64,000 nucleotides of DNA from Marinobacter sediminum (lineage in GTDB: Bacteria > Pseudomonadota > Gammaproteobacteria > Pseudomonadales > Oleiphilaceae), in assembly GCF_023657445.1 (NCBI RefSeq), contig NZ_JAGTWY010000001.1, positions 1,364,001 through 1,428,000 of the forward strand, given 5' to 3'. The translations under genes were made by a program, and so were the position numbers. The notes under the pieces are model-generated. The model was not told where the DNA came from. It did no database searches and worked only from the letters and a program-made list of their open reading frames with translations. Position 1 is the stretch's first letter. Each line of letters opens with the position of its first letter. Positions 18,891 to 27,918 of the stretch are shown here, piece by piece.

Positions 18891-20503
18891 ACATGGCCGT
18901 GAATCGAGCAGCCGTCCTCACTGATTTACAAACCGGCAACAAGGAGTTCGACGTCATTGTGATCGGTGGCGGCATCACCGGCGCCGGCGTCGCCCGGGAG
19001 GCCGCAGGCAGCGGGCTGAGAACGTTACTGGTAGAGCAAAGGGATTTTGCCTGGGGAACCTCGAGCCGATCGTCCAAAATGGTCCATGGCGGGCTCCGTT
19101 ATCTGGGAAGCGGCCAGTACAGACTCACCCGGGATGCCGTCCGGGAACGCCAACGGCTGATGACCGAAGCCCCGGGGCTCATTGAGCCTTTGCGGTTTAT
19201 CATGCCCCATTTTCGCCACCAGTTTCCCGGACCAGGACTGTTCCAGCTACTGCTCGGCATTTACGACCGGATTGCACGTTTCCGCTCCCGACAACGGTTA
19301 ACGCCAGGCGAAGCCAGTTTGTGGGTTCCGGGACTTACCCTCGACAATCTCACCGGCGCGAGCGGATTTACTGACGCGATTACCGACGACGCCCGACTGG
19401 TACAGCGGCTCATTGCCGAGGCCCGTCGGGACGGCGCATTCTGCATGAACTATGTGAAGGCGCTGGACATCGAGCGCTCCGGCGGCAAGGTGACCGGTGT
19501 AAAACTCCAGACGGAAGAAGACAGTCCGCCTCTCGAGGTATCGTCGCCGCTGGTTATCAATGCGACAGGCGTCTGGGCTGACCAGCTCCAGCCTTCGTCA
19601 GAGCCTTCCAGAAAAATGAATATTCGGCCACTTCGGGGTAGTCACCTGGTACTGCCGTGGTCCTGTCTGCCTGTGTCCTGCTGTGTCTCCCTCTTCCACC
19701 CTGACGATAAACGCCCGGTGTTTGCGTTTCCCTGGGAAGGGACCACCGTGCTTGGTACAACAGACCTGGATCATTCGGATGACTTGGCCCTCGAACCCGC
19801 AATTTCCCGGGAGGAGGTAGACTATCTGCTGAAAATCTCGGCGCGGCTCTTCCCCGGCTGCAATGTGTCAGAGGAAAACATCCTCTCGACCTGGGCCGGA
19901 GTTCGCCCCGTTGTCACAGACGGAACCGGCAAGGCGCCATCCAGGGAAAGTCGGGAGCATGAATTTCGTGAGGAAAGCGGCCTGATCAGTATTGCCGGCG
20001 GCAAACTGACTACCTTCCGTCTGATTGCCCGCGAGGCCCTTTCCCGTGGGCTCAAGCACGGTGAAGCAACTGATGGCCTGAGAGACCAGGATCAACCGGT
20101 CTTTACCGCTGCACCGGACATCCCACGGCCAGACGCAATCGGACATCGAACCTGGAACCGTCTGAAGGGTTACTACGGTAAAGATCTGACGCAGCTGCTC
20201 GCCTGCGGCCCCCTGAACCCGGTAAATCCGAGCAGCAGCGGAAACGATCTGATCTGGGCTGAACTTTACTGGGCCTGCGGGCAAGAGGATGTTCAGCACC
20301 TAGATGACCTTCTGCTCAGGCGGACGCGGCTTGGACTGATCATGCCTGACGGCGCCCAGACATTGCTCCCTGAACTGCGACAACGCTGCCAGCCTCTGCT
20401 GGGGTGGGATGACAGCCGGTGGGCCCGGGAGGAGGCCCGTTACCTTGAGATACGGAATCAGGCCTATGCCCTCCCGCACGGAGCGCAAAACCATGGCATC
20501 TGA
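18887..20503 (+). CDS. glpD: Glycerol-3-phosphate dehydrogenase/oxidase (GlpD-like)
   Basis: A 538-residue FAD-dependent dehydrogenase. The N-terminal dinucleotide fold is FDVIVIGGGITGAGVAREAA (residues about 23-42), followed by the GlpD signature RSSKMVHGGLRYL and the later GTTDLDHSDD and WAGVRPVV motifs. Members oxidise glycerol-3-phosphate to DHAP and pass electrons to quinone at the inner membrane. Its ATG overlaps the upstream oxidase stop by 4 bases and its own stop overlaps the kinase start by 11 bases, so the three enzymes form one translational unit. A dedicated role beside the AGPS-like enzyme is likely; it may not be the main catabolic GlpD. Confidence 0.85.
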   Translation: MNMAVNRAAVLTDLQTGNKEFDVIVIGGGITGAGVAREAAGSGLRTLLVEQRDFAWGTSSRSSKMVHGGLRYLGSGQYRLTRDAVRERQRLMTEAPGLIEPLRFIMPHFRHQFPGPGLFQLLLGIYDRIARFRSRQRLTPGEASLWVPGLTLDNLTGASGFTDAITDDARLVQRLIAEARRDGAFCMNYVKALDIERSGGKVTGVKLQTEEDSPPLEVSSPLVINATGVWADQLQPSSEPSRKMNIRPLRGSHLVLPWSCLPVSCCVSLFHPDDKRPVFAFPWEGTTVLGTTDLDHSDDLALEPAISREEVDYLLKISARLFPGCNVSEENILSTWAGVRPVVTDGTGKAPSRESREHEFREESGLISIAGGKLTTFRLIAREALSRGLKHGEATDGLRDQDQPVFTAAPDIPRPDAIGHRTWNRLKGYYGKDLTQLLACGPLNPVNPSSSGNDLIWAELYWACGQEDVQHLDDLLLRRTRLGLIMPDGAQTLLPELRQRCQPLLGWDDSRWAREEARYLEIRNQAYALPHGAQNHGI

Positions 20504-22052
20504 GCCATTGATTCTGGCCATCGACAACGGAACCCAAAGCGTTCGGGCGCTTCTTTTCGATACTCAAGGCAACCTGGTCGGTAAAGGCAAACAGGAAATC
20601 GAGCCCTATTTTTCCGAGCATCCAGGCTGGGCGGAGCAGCATCCCGACTATTTCTGGGAGAACGTGGGCAAGGCCTGCCGGTTACTGTGGGAGAGTTCAG
20701 AAGCAAGCCCTCACCAGGTTGCCGGTGTCACCGTGACCACCCAAAGAGGTACGGTGATCAATCTGGACGCAGAAGGCCGGCCACTGCGCCCGGCGATCAT
20801 CTGGCTTGACCAGAGGCATGCCAAAGTGGAGGGACCGGTAAAAGGCCCCTGGGGCTGGCTTTTCAAGTTGGCGCGACTGGAAAACACGATTGCCCGCTTC
20901 CGGGAAAAAACCCAGGCCAACTGGATTGCGCAGAACCAACCGGAGATCTGGCGTCAGACGCGCCACTTTCTCCTGCTGTCCGGCTACCTGAATTACCGGC
21001 TGACGGGCCGGTTCCGGGATTCCACCGGCAGCCAGGTAGGTTATCTGCCATTTAACTACCGCAAGCACCGGTGGGCCGGGCCACGGGATTTCAAGTGGCA
21101 AACGATGCCGGTAACCCCCGACATGCTGCCCGAGCTGGTAGAACCTGCCCAACCCCTGGGCCATCTCACCGCAGAGGCCGCCGCCCACCTGGGGCTCCCG
21201 GAGGGATTACCGGTCATCGCGGCCGCTTCGGACAAGGCCTGCGAGATTCTTGGGTCCGGGGGGCTCACGCCCGAGGTCGGTTGCATGAGCTACGGCACAA
21301 CAGCAACCATTAACACCACAAGCAAACGCTATGTGGAACCCATACGGCTGATGCCTCCCTACCCCTCCGCATTGCCGGGCCATTACGCCACCGAGGTAAT
21401 GATCTACCGGGGCTTCTGGATGGTGAGCTGGTTCAAACAGGAGTTCGGCCTGCGAGAACGACGGATTGCAGAACAACGGGGAATAGAGCCTGAAGCCCTC
21501 TTTGACGAACTGGTGAAATCGGTCCCGGCGGGCTCCATGGGCCTTATGCTGCAACCCTATTGGTCTCCAGGGGTTCGGCAACCCGGTCCCGAAGCAAAAG
21601 GTTCCATTATTGGTTTTGGTGACGTACACACCCGTTCCCACATCTACCGGGCCATTCTTGAAGGTCTCGCCTATGCCTTGCGGGAAGGGAAGGAAAAAAT
21701 TGAAAAGCGCAGTGGTGTCAAAATCAGGACCCTGAGAGTCGCCGGCGGTGGCTCCCAGAGTGACGCAGCCATGCAACTCACTGCCGACGTATTCGGCCTG
21801 CCGGCCGAGCGCCCCCATACCTATGAAACCTCGGGTCTAGGGGCTGCCATAGATGCGTCCGTGGGGCTGGGCCTTCATCCGGACTTCGATACTGCCGTTG
21901 CCGCAATGACCCGGGTTGGTGATGTGTTCCACCCTCAGCCTGAAACAAGGGCGCTTTATGAGCGGCTGTATTCAGAGGTGTACCTGCAAATGTATCCCCG
22001 GCTGCAGCCACTGTACCGAAAAATTCGCGAGATCACCGGTTACCCGAAGTGA
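20493..22052 (+). CDS. FGGY-family carbohydrate kinase (glycerol kinase-like)
   Basis: From the ATG at 20493 (GGAG about 9 bases upstream) the protein is 519 residues and opens with the ATPase phosphate-binding strand LILAIDNGTQSVRALLFD. The C-terminal FGGY domain has RVAGGGSQSDAAMQLTADV and LGAAIDASVGLG. The family phosphorylates glycerol, xylulose and related polyols with ATP. Its place after a GlpD-like enzyme suggests a glycerol-type substrate, but it differs from canonical GlpK, so no symbol is given. Its 3' end overlaps the convergent phosphoribosyltransferase gene by 20 bases. Confidence 0.85.
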   Translation: MASEPLILAIDNGTQSVRALLFDTQGNLVGKGKQEIEPYFSEHPGWAEQHPDYFWENVGKACRLLWESSEASPHQVAGVTVTTQRGTVINLDAEGRPLRPAIIWLDQRHAKVEGPVKGPWGWLFKLARLENTIARFREKTQANWIAQNQPEIWRQTRHFLLLSGYLNYRLTGRFRDSTGSQVGYLPFNYRKHRWAGPRDFKWQTMPVTPDMLPELVEPAQPLGHLTAEAAAHLGLPEGLPVIAAASDKACEILGSGGLTPEVGCMSYGTTATINTTSKRYVEPIRLMPPYPSALPGHYATEVMIYRGFWMVSWFKQEFGLRERRIAEQRGIEPEALFDELVKSVPAGSMGLMLQPYWSPGVRQPGPEAKGSIIGFGDVHTRSHIYRAILEGLAYALREGKEKIEKRSGVKIRTLRVAGGGSQSDAAMQLTADVFGLPAERPHTYETSGLGAAIDASVGLGLHPDFDTAVAAMTRVGDVFHPQPETRALYERLYSEVYLQMYPRLQPLYRKIREITGYPK

Positions 22053-22707
22053 CCCCCGGCTCTCTAGGGGCCAGATCCAGTGATTCACACACCTGATCGT
22101 CGGAGACCGGATTGAAATCGCTGTACCACCTGCCCACGTAACCGAAGTCGTTCCGCTCCTGCAGACAAACACAGTGGTCAACAATATCTTCATACCGGCT
22201 CACAGTGCCTGCAGGCGCAACCGGGAGGGCGACAATAACGGACCTGGCACCGGCCTTTTTCACAATCTCGATGGCCAGATCCATCGTACTCCCGGTCGCC
22301 AGCCCATCATCCACCAAGATCACCTGCCGCCCCTGAATCACAGCCGCCGCGGTATGGCGCCGATAAAGGATTTTCCTATGGCGAATAACCGTCATTTCCT
22401 GGTCTCGAATGGCCCGGATCTGGTCGGGGGTAATAGCGAGAGACTCAACCAGTTCTGAATTCAGGTGAGGAATCCCGTCCTCACCAACCGCACCCATGGC
22501 GACCTCCGGCTGCCAGGGCACTCCCATTTTCCGGATGTTGAGAAAATCAAGCTGCAGGTTAAGGCGGCGAGCGATTTCCTCTCCGACTGGCACGCCGCCC
22601 CTGGGCAAACCGAGCACAACTGCATCGGCCTCAAGAGCCATGCCCGCCAAAGCCTTGACCAACCTGGCGCCCGCATCTTTACGATCGAGAAAACGCTGAC
22701 GTGCCAT
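22033..22707 (-). CDS. Phosphoribosyltransferase-family protein
   Basis: A type I PRTase fold with the PRPP-binding loop VILVDDGLATGST and upstream LGLPRGGVPVGEEIA. Such stand-alone proteins are often annotated as phosphoribosyltransferases of unknown acceptor; nothing in the sequence identifies the nucleobase. I place the start at the ATG at 22707 (MARQRFLDR), which has GAGG 8 bases upstream, rather than the in-frame ATG at 22749. The 3' end overlaps the convergent kinase gene. Confidence 0.8.
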   Translation of the reverse strand: MARQRFLDRKDAGARLVKALAGMALEADAVVLGLPRGGVPVGEEIARRLNLQLDFLNIRKMGVPWQPEVAMGAVGEDGIPHLNSELVESLAITPDQIRAIRDQEMTVIRHRKILYRRHTAAAVIQGRQVILVDDGLATGSTMDLAIEIVKKAGARSVIVALPVAPAGTVSRYEDIVDHCVCLQERNDFGYVGRWYSDFNPVSDDQVCESLDLAPREPGVTSGNR

Positions 22708-22913
22708 ATCGATAGCCTCACGATTTCCATTCCCCAAACACCACATCAATCATCTGGCAATCTGCGAGCCTACATGCTGGCGGCGGAAAACAACCGTTAT
22801 TTCGGTGGCTATTATTACGTTAGTCCTCTATACAGTAGATTGATAACATATATTTCTTTGTGACACCCTATGCCGATAGAGAATGCCAGTCACCGAATAA
22901 GATCCGGGAAGAA

Positions 22914-23777
22914 ATGCCAGTTTCAGAAAGTATAGGCAAAGACCTGAATGGATGCAGTCAATGTCAGCAGCGTCATTCCTGCATTGTCGCCAACCTTCTC
23001 ACCCCCAAGGCCCTTGATCGCTTTCCCGGCTTCAGCCGCCACGAGGCTATCTATATACGAAAACAACGTGTATTCAGCCAGGATGCAGAATTCTCAACCT
23101 GTTACATTGTCAAAACCGGCTCCGTGAAAGCGGTAAGCGTCGATTCCAAAGGCAATGAAAAAATAGTCGGCTTCTATTTGCCAGGGGATATATTCGGCTG
23201 GGAGGGCATCCACAAGGGACAACTCCCCTGCAGCGCAGTCGCCATGGAGCGGAGCACGGTGTGCAAGATTCCGCTTGACCACCTTGAGCAAGTCGCGTTA
23301 TCCCGCCCTGATTTCCTGCACTCCATGCTCAAACTCATGAGCCGGGAGCTCAATACGGTGGAAACCCTGGCCGTTCTTTTAACCCGTTACACCGCGGAAG
23401 AACGGGTTGTCGCTTTCCTGCTGGAAATGTCCCAAAGATTTGCCGAACGTGGTTTATCGGCAAATTCTTTTCGCTTGCCTATGAACCGGACGGATATGGG
23501 CAATTATCTCGGCCTTGCCGTGGAAACGGTTTCCCGGATCCTGGGAAGAATCCAGCAGCGGGGGGACATCATCCTTCGAGGTAAGGAAGTCCGGATTCTG
23601 AAACCCGAGCGGCTTCACGGCATTTTTGACCGGTCAGACGAGCCAGGCAGTGACTGCCACGAAGAGGCCGGTGGCGTCTTTCACCCTATTTTTCCGGAAC
23701 AACACAAAAACCCACCCTTCCGCACGCGGCGCAGTGAAACCAATCGTGGCGCCTTGAAGGCGCTCAGACTGGTTTAG
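22914..23777 (+). CDS. Fnr/Anr-family oxygen-responsive transcription regulator
   Basis: A Crp/Fnr regulator of 287 residues from the ATG at 22914 (GGGA upstream). The N-terminal cysteine cluster NGCSQCQQRHSC and a later cysteine in STVCKIP line up with the four [4Fe-4S] ligands of Fnr. It has a cyclic-nucleotide-type beta barrel (about residues 40-150) and a helix-turn-helix whose recognition helix LAVETVSRILGRIQ keeps the E-x-x-S-R contacts of Fnr. It should bind TTGAT-N4-ATCAA sites when oxygen is low. It has about 45 extra C-terminal residues beyond the usual end. A GTG at 22860 is a less likely earlier start. Confidence 0.85.
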   Translation: MPVSESIGKDLNGCSQCQQRHSCIVANLLTPKALDRFPGFSRHEAIYIRKQRVFSQDAEFSTCYIVKTGSVKAVSVDSKGNEKIVGFYLPGDIFGWEGIHKGQLPCSAVAMERSTVCKIPLDHLEQVALSRPDFLHSMLKLMSRELNTVETLAVLLTRYTAEERVVAFLLEMSQRFAERGLSANSFRLPMNRTDMGNYLGLAVETVSRILGRIQQRGDIILRGKEVRILKPERLHGIFDRSDEPGSDCHEEAGGVFHPIFPEQHKNPPFRTRRSETNRGALKALRLV

Positions 23778-23815
23778 ACTTTCTGCGTTGCCGCGCCTGC
23801 ACGGAAGATTCCCGG

Positions 23816-25087
23816 CTACTGGCTCTCTGCTTCCTCTGTATCAGGGGGAAGTGGCTCGCCATCGGCGCCCTGAAGCTGGTGATCGTACGCAGCCTGCAGG
23901 CCGGTTTCTTCCTCAACTTCCTCCTCGGGCGCATGGTCAATGTAACGTGGGTACAGTGGCGACAGGATTGCTGCCAGGATGCCGACCGCGGAGAATATGG
24001 AAAACGCATTGGCGTAGCCTAATTCATTCACCAGCACGCCAACGACGGGAGAGCCAGCCGCCTGGCCGAGCGAGACAGCCATAAACGGCAATACTGGTCC
24101 CATTGAAAGCCGGCCCGGCAACAGGCGGATGCCGGTCATCAGATAGAGCCCAGTCAGGCTCATATAGGCCAGACCGAAGACCAGTGCGGAAAATGCCGCG
24201 ATCAGTATCTGACCGGGGCTGGCTGCAATCAGTGCCAGGCTCGCAGCCAGCGTCATAAGCATCAATGCTTGCGTGATGGCTGGGTTGTTACGATCGGCCA
24301 GGTCAGCTACCACAGCACCTCCCAGGCCAGCGATGCCGACCGCGAGCCATAGCCACCCGGTTGACCCGGGCGGCAGGGAGCCGAGGGTGACCACCAGATC
24401 GGGCGCGAAGATCCAGTACGCAGAAGAGACGAAGCCCATCACGAATGCAAACAGCGAAAGCCTGAAGAGACGCGACCACTGCAGGACGCTGATCGGAGGT
24501 GGCGGCGCAGCGTTCGCCGGCATGACCCGGGACACCGAGGGAATAAAGTACCACGCGGCGAATACTCCAATACCCGCCAGGATGGCGAAGGATCCGTACG
24601 CAAAGCGCCAGGCGCCCGCCAGGAACAGAACTGCCGGTACGGCAACGGCCACGCCAATGCTGGTGCCCGCGTTCATAACCGAGCTTACCCGCCCGTGCAC
24701 CGAGCGATTCACCAGCGCCTGCATGGCGGCCGTGAGTGCCGGCATCATCAGGCCGGTGCAGATGCCGCAAGCGAACACCCCCACACCAAGCGATACGGCG
24801 CCGGAAGCCTGGCTTATCAGCGCCAGACCCACAACGCCGAAACCACCGGACATCACCGCCGTGTTGCGGGCACCCAGACGATCAGCGGAAAGCGGAGCGA
24901 ACAGCGTGGCCAGCAGGAAACTGATGAGCGGCAGCGCGCCGATGATACCGATGACGTCCGGCGTCAGTTCCAGCTCGGCTCGGATGGGAGGTACGAACAG
25001 ACCAAAGGCAAAGCGTGCAAGCCCGTAACTGATCGCAACCAGAGCGGCGCCAAACAGGGCAAACCCGGTGCTCGACAAGGGCTTCAT
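23816..25087 (-). CDS. Major facilitator superfamily transporter
   Basis: A 12-helix MFS protein of 423 residues from the ATG at 25087, which has an ideal GGAGGGG 6 bases upstream; the longer frame to 25231 lacks membrane character. It has paired helices such as TGFALFGAALVAISYGLARFAFG, the loop APLSADRLGARN (the MFS loop 2-3 motif) and an acidic, Glu-rich cytoplasmic C-terminal tail. The YbfB or CynX-like subgroup is possible. The substrate is unknown. It is convergent with the Fnr-type gene. Confidence 0.82.
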   Translation of the reverse strand: MKPLSSTGFALFGAALVAISYGLARFAFGLFVPPIRAELELTPDVIGIIGALPLISFLLATLFAPLSADRLGARNTAVMSGGFGVVGLALISQASGAVSLGVGVFACGICTGLMMPALTAAMQALVNRSVHGRVSSVMNAGTSIGVAVAVPAVLFLAGAWRFAYGSFAILAGIGVFAAWYFIPSVSRVMPANAAPPPPISVLQWSRLFRLSLFAFVMGFVSSAYWIFAPDLVVTLGSLPPGSTGWLWLAVGIAGLGGAVVADLADRNNPAITQALMLMTLAASLALIAASPGQILIAAFSALVFGLAYMSLTGLYLMTGIRLLPGRLSMGPVLPFMAVSLGQAAGSPVVGVLVNELGYANAFSIFSAVGILAAILSPLYPRYIDHAPEEEVEEETGLQAAYDHQLQGADGEPLPPDTEEAESQ

Positions 25088-25339
25088 GCCGAGCCCCTCC
25101 GTTGATACTCGACTCTGGCGTTTGCCTTGATCACCATGCAGCCCTCGCAAAAAAAAAGATAAGCCCTCAGGGGCCTGGGAAAGCCGAAAAGCAGACCCCC
25201 ACAGCGTAGGATTTCTGCCATCCAGATTCAAACGATCTTCTGATCAACATGATTCGCAATGCGCCAAAACCGGAAATCTTTCATAATCGCCTCAACCTCG
25301 AAGCAGTGAATGTAGTTCACCCCTGGAGCAGTACTGAGT

Positions 25340-26182
25340 ATGAAAACTTATAACTACTCTCTGGATTTAGAGCAGCCGTTCGACCTGCGGATGACGGTGG
25401 AAAGCCACGGGTGGTGCCAGCTTGCGCCCTGGCACTGGGACGGTGAGAGTCTTGAACGAACAGTAAGAATTGGCGCCAACGCGGAGTGGGCCCGCGTCCA
25501 CCAGCCCTCCGAGGATCAGCTTCTTATCGAAACCTCCTCATCAAGCACCGCCGCTGTTTCCGAACGCGTCGCCCGCTGGCTGCAGCTGGACTGGAACCCC
25601 TCAGAATTTCTTGCGCTTTGCGACAGGAACGATCCGGAGATTGCCCGCTTCATACGGTCCGGTGGCGGTCGATTCCTGCGCGGCGACAGCTTCTTTGAGG
25701 ATCTCATTAAAACGGTTTGCACCATCAACACGACCTGGAAACAGACCAAATCCATGGTCGCCTCTCTGGTTGCTCTGGGCGACGGCCTGTTCCCTGAGCC
25801 GGGGGAACTCCAGACGATTGGGCCCAGGCGATTGGCCGAAGAATGCAAGCTGGGGTTCAGAGCCAGGACCGTCGATACGGTGACCGATCAATTGCTGCAG
25901 GATCAAGTAATCCAGACCGATGGTTCTGCTCTTGGTGACATGGTCGACTACGACTACCTGATTTCGCTGAAAGGCATCGGCCCCTATGCTGCAGCACACA
26001 CCATGATGCTTATGAGAAATTTTGAGACTCTTCCGGTCGACTCCGAAGTCAGCGCCTATCTTCGCCAGCAAGGGTTCGACCCGAAGGAGGCCCAAAATGC
26101 GTTTCAACACTGGGGCAAGTACCGGTTTCTCGGCTACAAGCTGAAACGCATTGTCGATAAAGCAAACTGGATTGGGGATTGA
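25340..26182 (+). CDS. HhH-GPD DNA glycosylase (AlkA/OGG1-like)
   Basis: A 280-residue protein with an N-terminal OGG/AlkA-like beta region and an HhH-GPD core. The helix-hairpin-helix is LISLKGIGPYAAAHTMMLM and the catalytic aspartate is Asp234 in LPVDSEV. There is no lysine in the OGG1 catalytic position, so a monofunctional AlkA-type base excision enzyme (alkylated purines) is more likely than a bifunctional lyase. A short inverted repeat GTGAA-5 nt-TTCAC lies about 20 bases upstream. The SDR gene follows 4 bases after the stop, so the two are probably co-transcribed. Confidence 0.8.
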   Translation: MKTYNYSLDLEQPFDLRMTVESHGWCQLAPWHWDGESLERTVRIGANAEWARVHQPSEDQLLIETSSSSTAAVSERVARWLQLDWNPSEFLALCDRNDPEIARFIRSGGGRFLRGDSFFEDLIKTVCTINTTWKQTKSMVASLVALGDGLFPEPGELQTIGPRRLAEECKLGFRARTVDTVTDQLLQDQVIQTDGSALGDMVDYDYLISLKGIGPYAAAHTMMLMRNFETLPVDSEVSAYLRQQGFDPKEAQNAFQHWGKYRFLGYKLKRIVDKANWIGD

Positions 26183-26186
26183 TGCA

Positions 26187-27005
26187 ATGACCAAACTAGC
26201 CCTGGTAACCGGTGCCAGCGCCGGAATTGGCCGTGAGACCTGCGCCCTCTTTGCCCGGGAAGGCTATCGGGTGATCGCCCTGTCCCGACAGCCGAGCGGC
26301 GTCGAGTCCACAGCCCTGGAAATCACATTGGACCTTGAATCCTTTGAGCAGATTGAAGGCCTTTCGGGCGCACTGGGCACCGAAATCGCCGGCGCCGAGC
26401 GGGTTATTCTGGTCAACAACTCGGGTTACGGGCAATTCGGCGCGCTTCGCGACCTGTCCGAATCCATGTGGCAAAAGCAATTCAGCACCCACGTATTCGG
26501 CCCCATCAAGCTGGCCGCCGTCTGCCTGAAACTCTGCGAGCGACACGGAATACCGTTACGGGTCATCGCGGTCAGCTCTGTCTTATCCATTGTGCCCCAG
26601 CCTATGAAAGGCGCCTACTGTGCCGCGAAGTCCGCGATGAACGCGGCACACGACAGCTTCTGGTTTGATGAACGGGGCAGCAAAAGCCTGGAAAGTGTCT
26701 CGCTTGTGCTCCCGGGCCCCGTGGCAACCCGGTTCAGAGAGCATGCTCTGGCCGCTTTAAAGCCCTTGCTTGGCCGGGCGAGCGCGACGCACCGGGAAAA
26801 GTACCAAGCACTGGAATCAGCACTCGCGCCCGGCGCCAGAATCAAACCATTTACAGCCAGTGCGTCGGACGTCGCCAAAAAGATATACAGGGCTGCAGAA
26901 GCAGCACGTCCCAAGCCACGATATTTTGTGACACCCCAGACATACATTGCTGATTTAATTACCCGATTTTTGCCCCACTCTGTCCAGCGGAGACTATTGG
27001 GTTAG
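26187..27005 (+). CDS. Short-chain dehydrogenase/reductase
   Basis: A 272-residue classical SDR. The NAD(P)-binding motif TGASAGIG lies at residues 8-15, followed by VNNSGYG (the NNAG equivalent) and the catalytic Ser with YCAAK (Y-x-x-x-K). The C-terminal region is basic and may contact the membrane. The start is the ATG at 26187, because the frame to 26151 would overlap the glycosylase coding region. The substrate is unknown. Confidence 0.85.
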   Translation: MTKLALVTGASAGIGRETCALFAREGYRVIALSRQPSGVESTALEITLDLESFEQIEGLSGALGTEIAGAERVILVNNSGYGQFGALRDLSESMWQKQFSTHVFGPIKLAAVCLKLCERHGIPLRVIAVSSVLSIVPQPMKGAYCAAKSAMNAAHDSFWFDERGSKSLESVSLVLPGPVATRFREHALAALKPLLGRASATHREKYQALESALAPGARIKPFTASASDVAKKIYRAAEAARPKPRYFVTPQTYIADLITRFLPHSVQRRLLG

Positions 27006-27188
27006 GTAACCATCCCCTACAGCCGTTCCTGTTCCGGAAGCTTTACAAAAGGCTACGTAGTGAATCGTCTGCCACGGATGTCGCCGACCTTCGAAGTGCT
27101 ACTATTACAGCCCTAAATCTATTCAGAATCCCCGGTGTATGACCGGGCGCCGCTTCATCATTCTCAATAATCTGGAAGAACACACTCT

Positions 27189-27908
27189 ATGTTTAGCCGC
27201 AAAATATCCTGGTTTGCCACTGCCGCTGCGTTTCTCATGCTGGCCGGCTGCGCAACAATGAATGAGCAGGAATGTCGCGTCGCAGACTGGCACGCCATTG
27301 GTTATCAGCACGGTGCAAACGGCCAGGGCACACAAAGCTTCAGCGAATACCAGTCAGATTGTGCTGATCACAACATCCGCGCGGATTTCCAGGCATTCAA
27401 AGAAGGGCATAAGTCCGGATTGTCTGACTTCTGCGTGTTTGAACGCGGTAAAAACCTGGGACTGAAAGGCGCAAGCTACAACGCCAACTGCACTGCCACA
27501 CGATACCCCGATTTCAAAGCGGGCTATGACATGGGGATTGAGGGATTCTGCACCTACGAAAACGGCCTCACATCCGGCAAAGCAGGAGGCAAGCTCAGCC
27601 CTGCATGCTCAGAATTCCCCCGTTTTGCAGAGGGCTATCAAGAAGGCTATGCCCGGCATGAGTTAGTGACAGCCATTAGCCGTGTTGACGACCAGCTAAC
27701 TGCCACCGAGCAAAAGATCGTCGAAGAGCGGCAATTCATTGAAGATTCAGAGGCGCTCATCGTCAGTGATGGCACAACACCAGAACAGCGCGCCGATGCG
27801 CTTGAAGACATTAACTACCATCGGGAAGAGATTTCCCGCCTGAAACACGAACTACTCATCCTGGATGATGAGCGCAGGGAACTAATCCAGACACTGGAGA
27901 CGCTCTAG
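27189..27908 (+). CDS. DUF2799-like lipoprotein
   Basis: A 239-residue putative lipoprotein: signal peptide with lipobox LAGC (Cys near residue 21), then the DUF2799 pattern of repeated cysteines with short G-x-x-x-G motifs (ECRVADWHAIGYQHG, FQAFKEGHKSG, FKAGYDMGIEGFC, FAEGYQEGY). The C-terminal 70 residues form a charged coiled coil. The function of the family is unknown. GGAAGAACACACTCT precedes the ATG. Confidence 0.75.
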   Translation: MFSRKISWFATAAAFLMLAGCATMNEQECRVADWHAIGYQHGANGQGTQSFSEYQSDCADHNIRADFQAFKEGHKSGLSDFCVFERGKNLGLKGASYNANCTATRYPDFKAGYDMGIEGFCTYENGLTSGKAGGKLSPACSEFPRFAEGYQEGYARHELVTAISRVDDQLTATEQKIVEERQFIEDSEALIVSDGTTPEQRADALEDINYHREEISRLKHELLILDDERRELIQTLETL

Positions 27909-27918
27909 CTCCAGAACG

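Noticed and set aside
22800..22860. A Fnr box upstream of the Fnr-type gene (TTGATAACATATATT)
   Set aside because: Only the left half-site matches TTGAT-N4-ATCAA, so autoregulation cannot be claimed.
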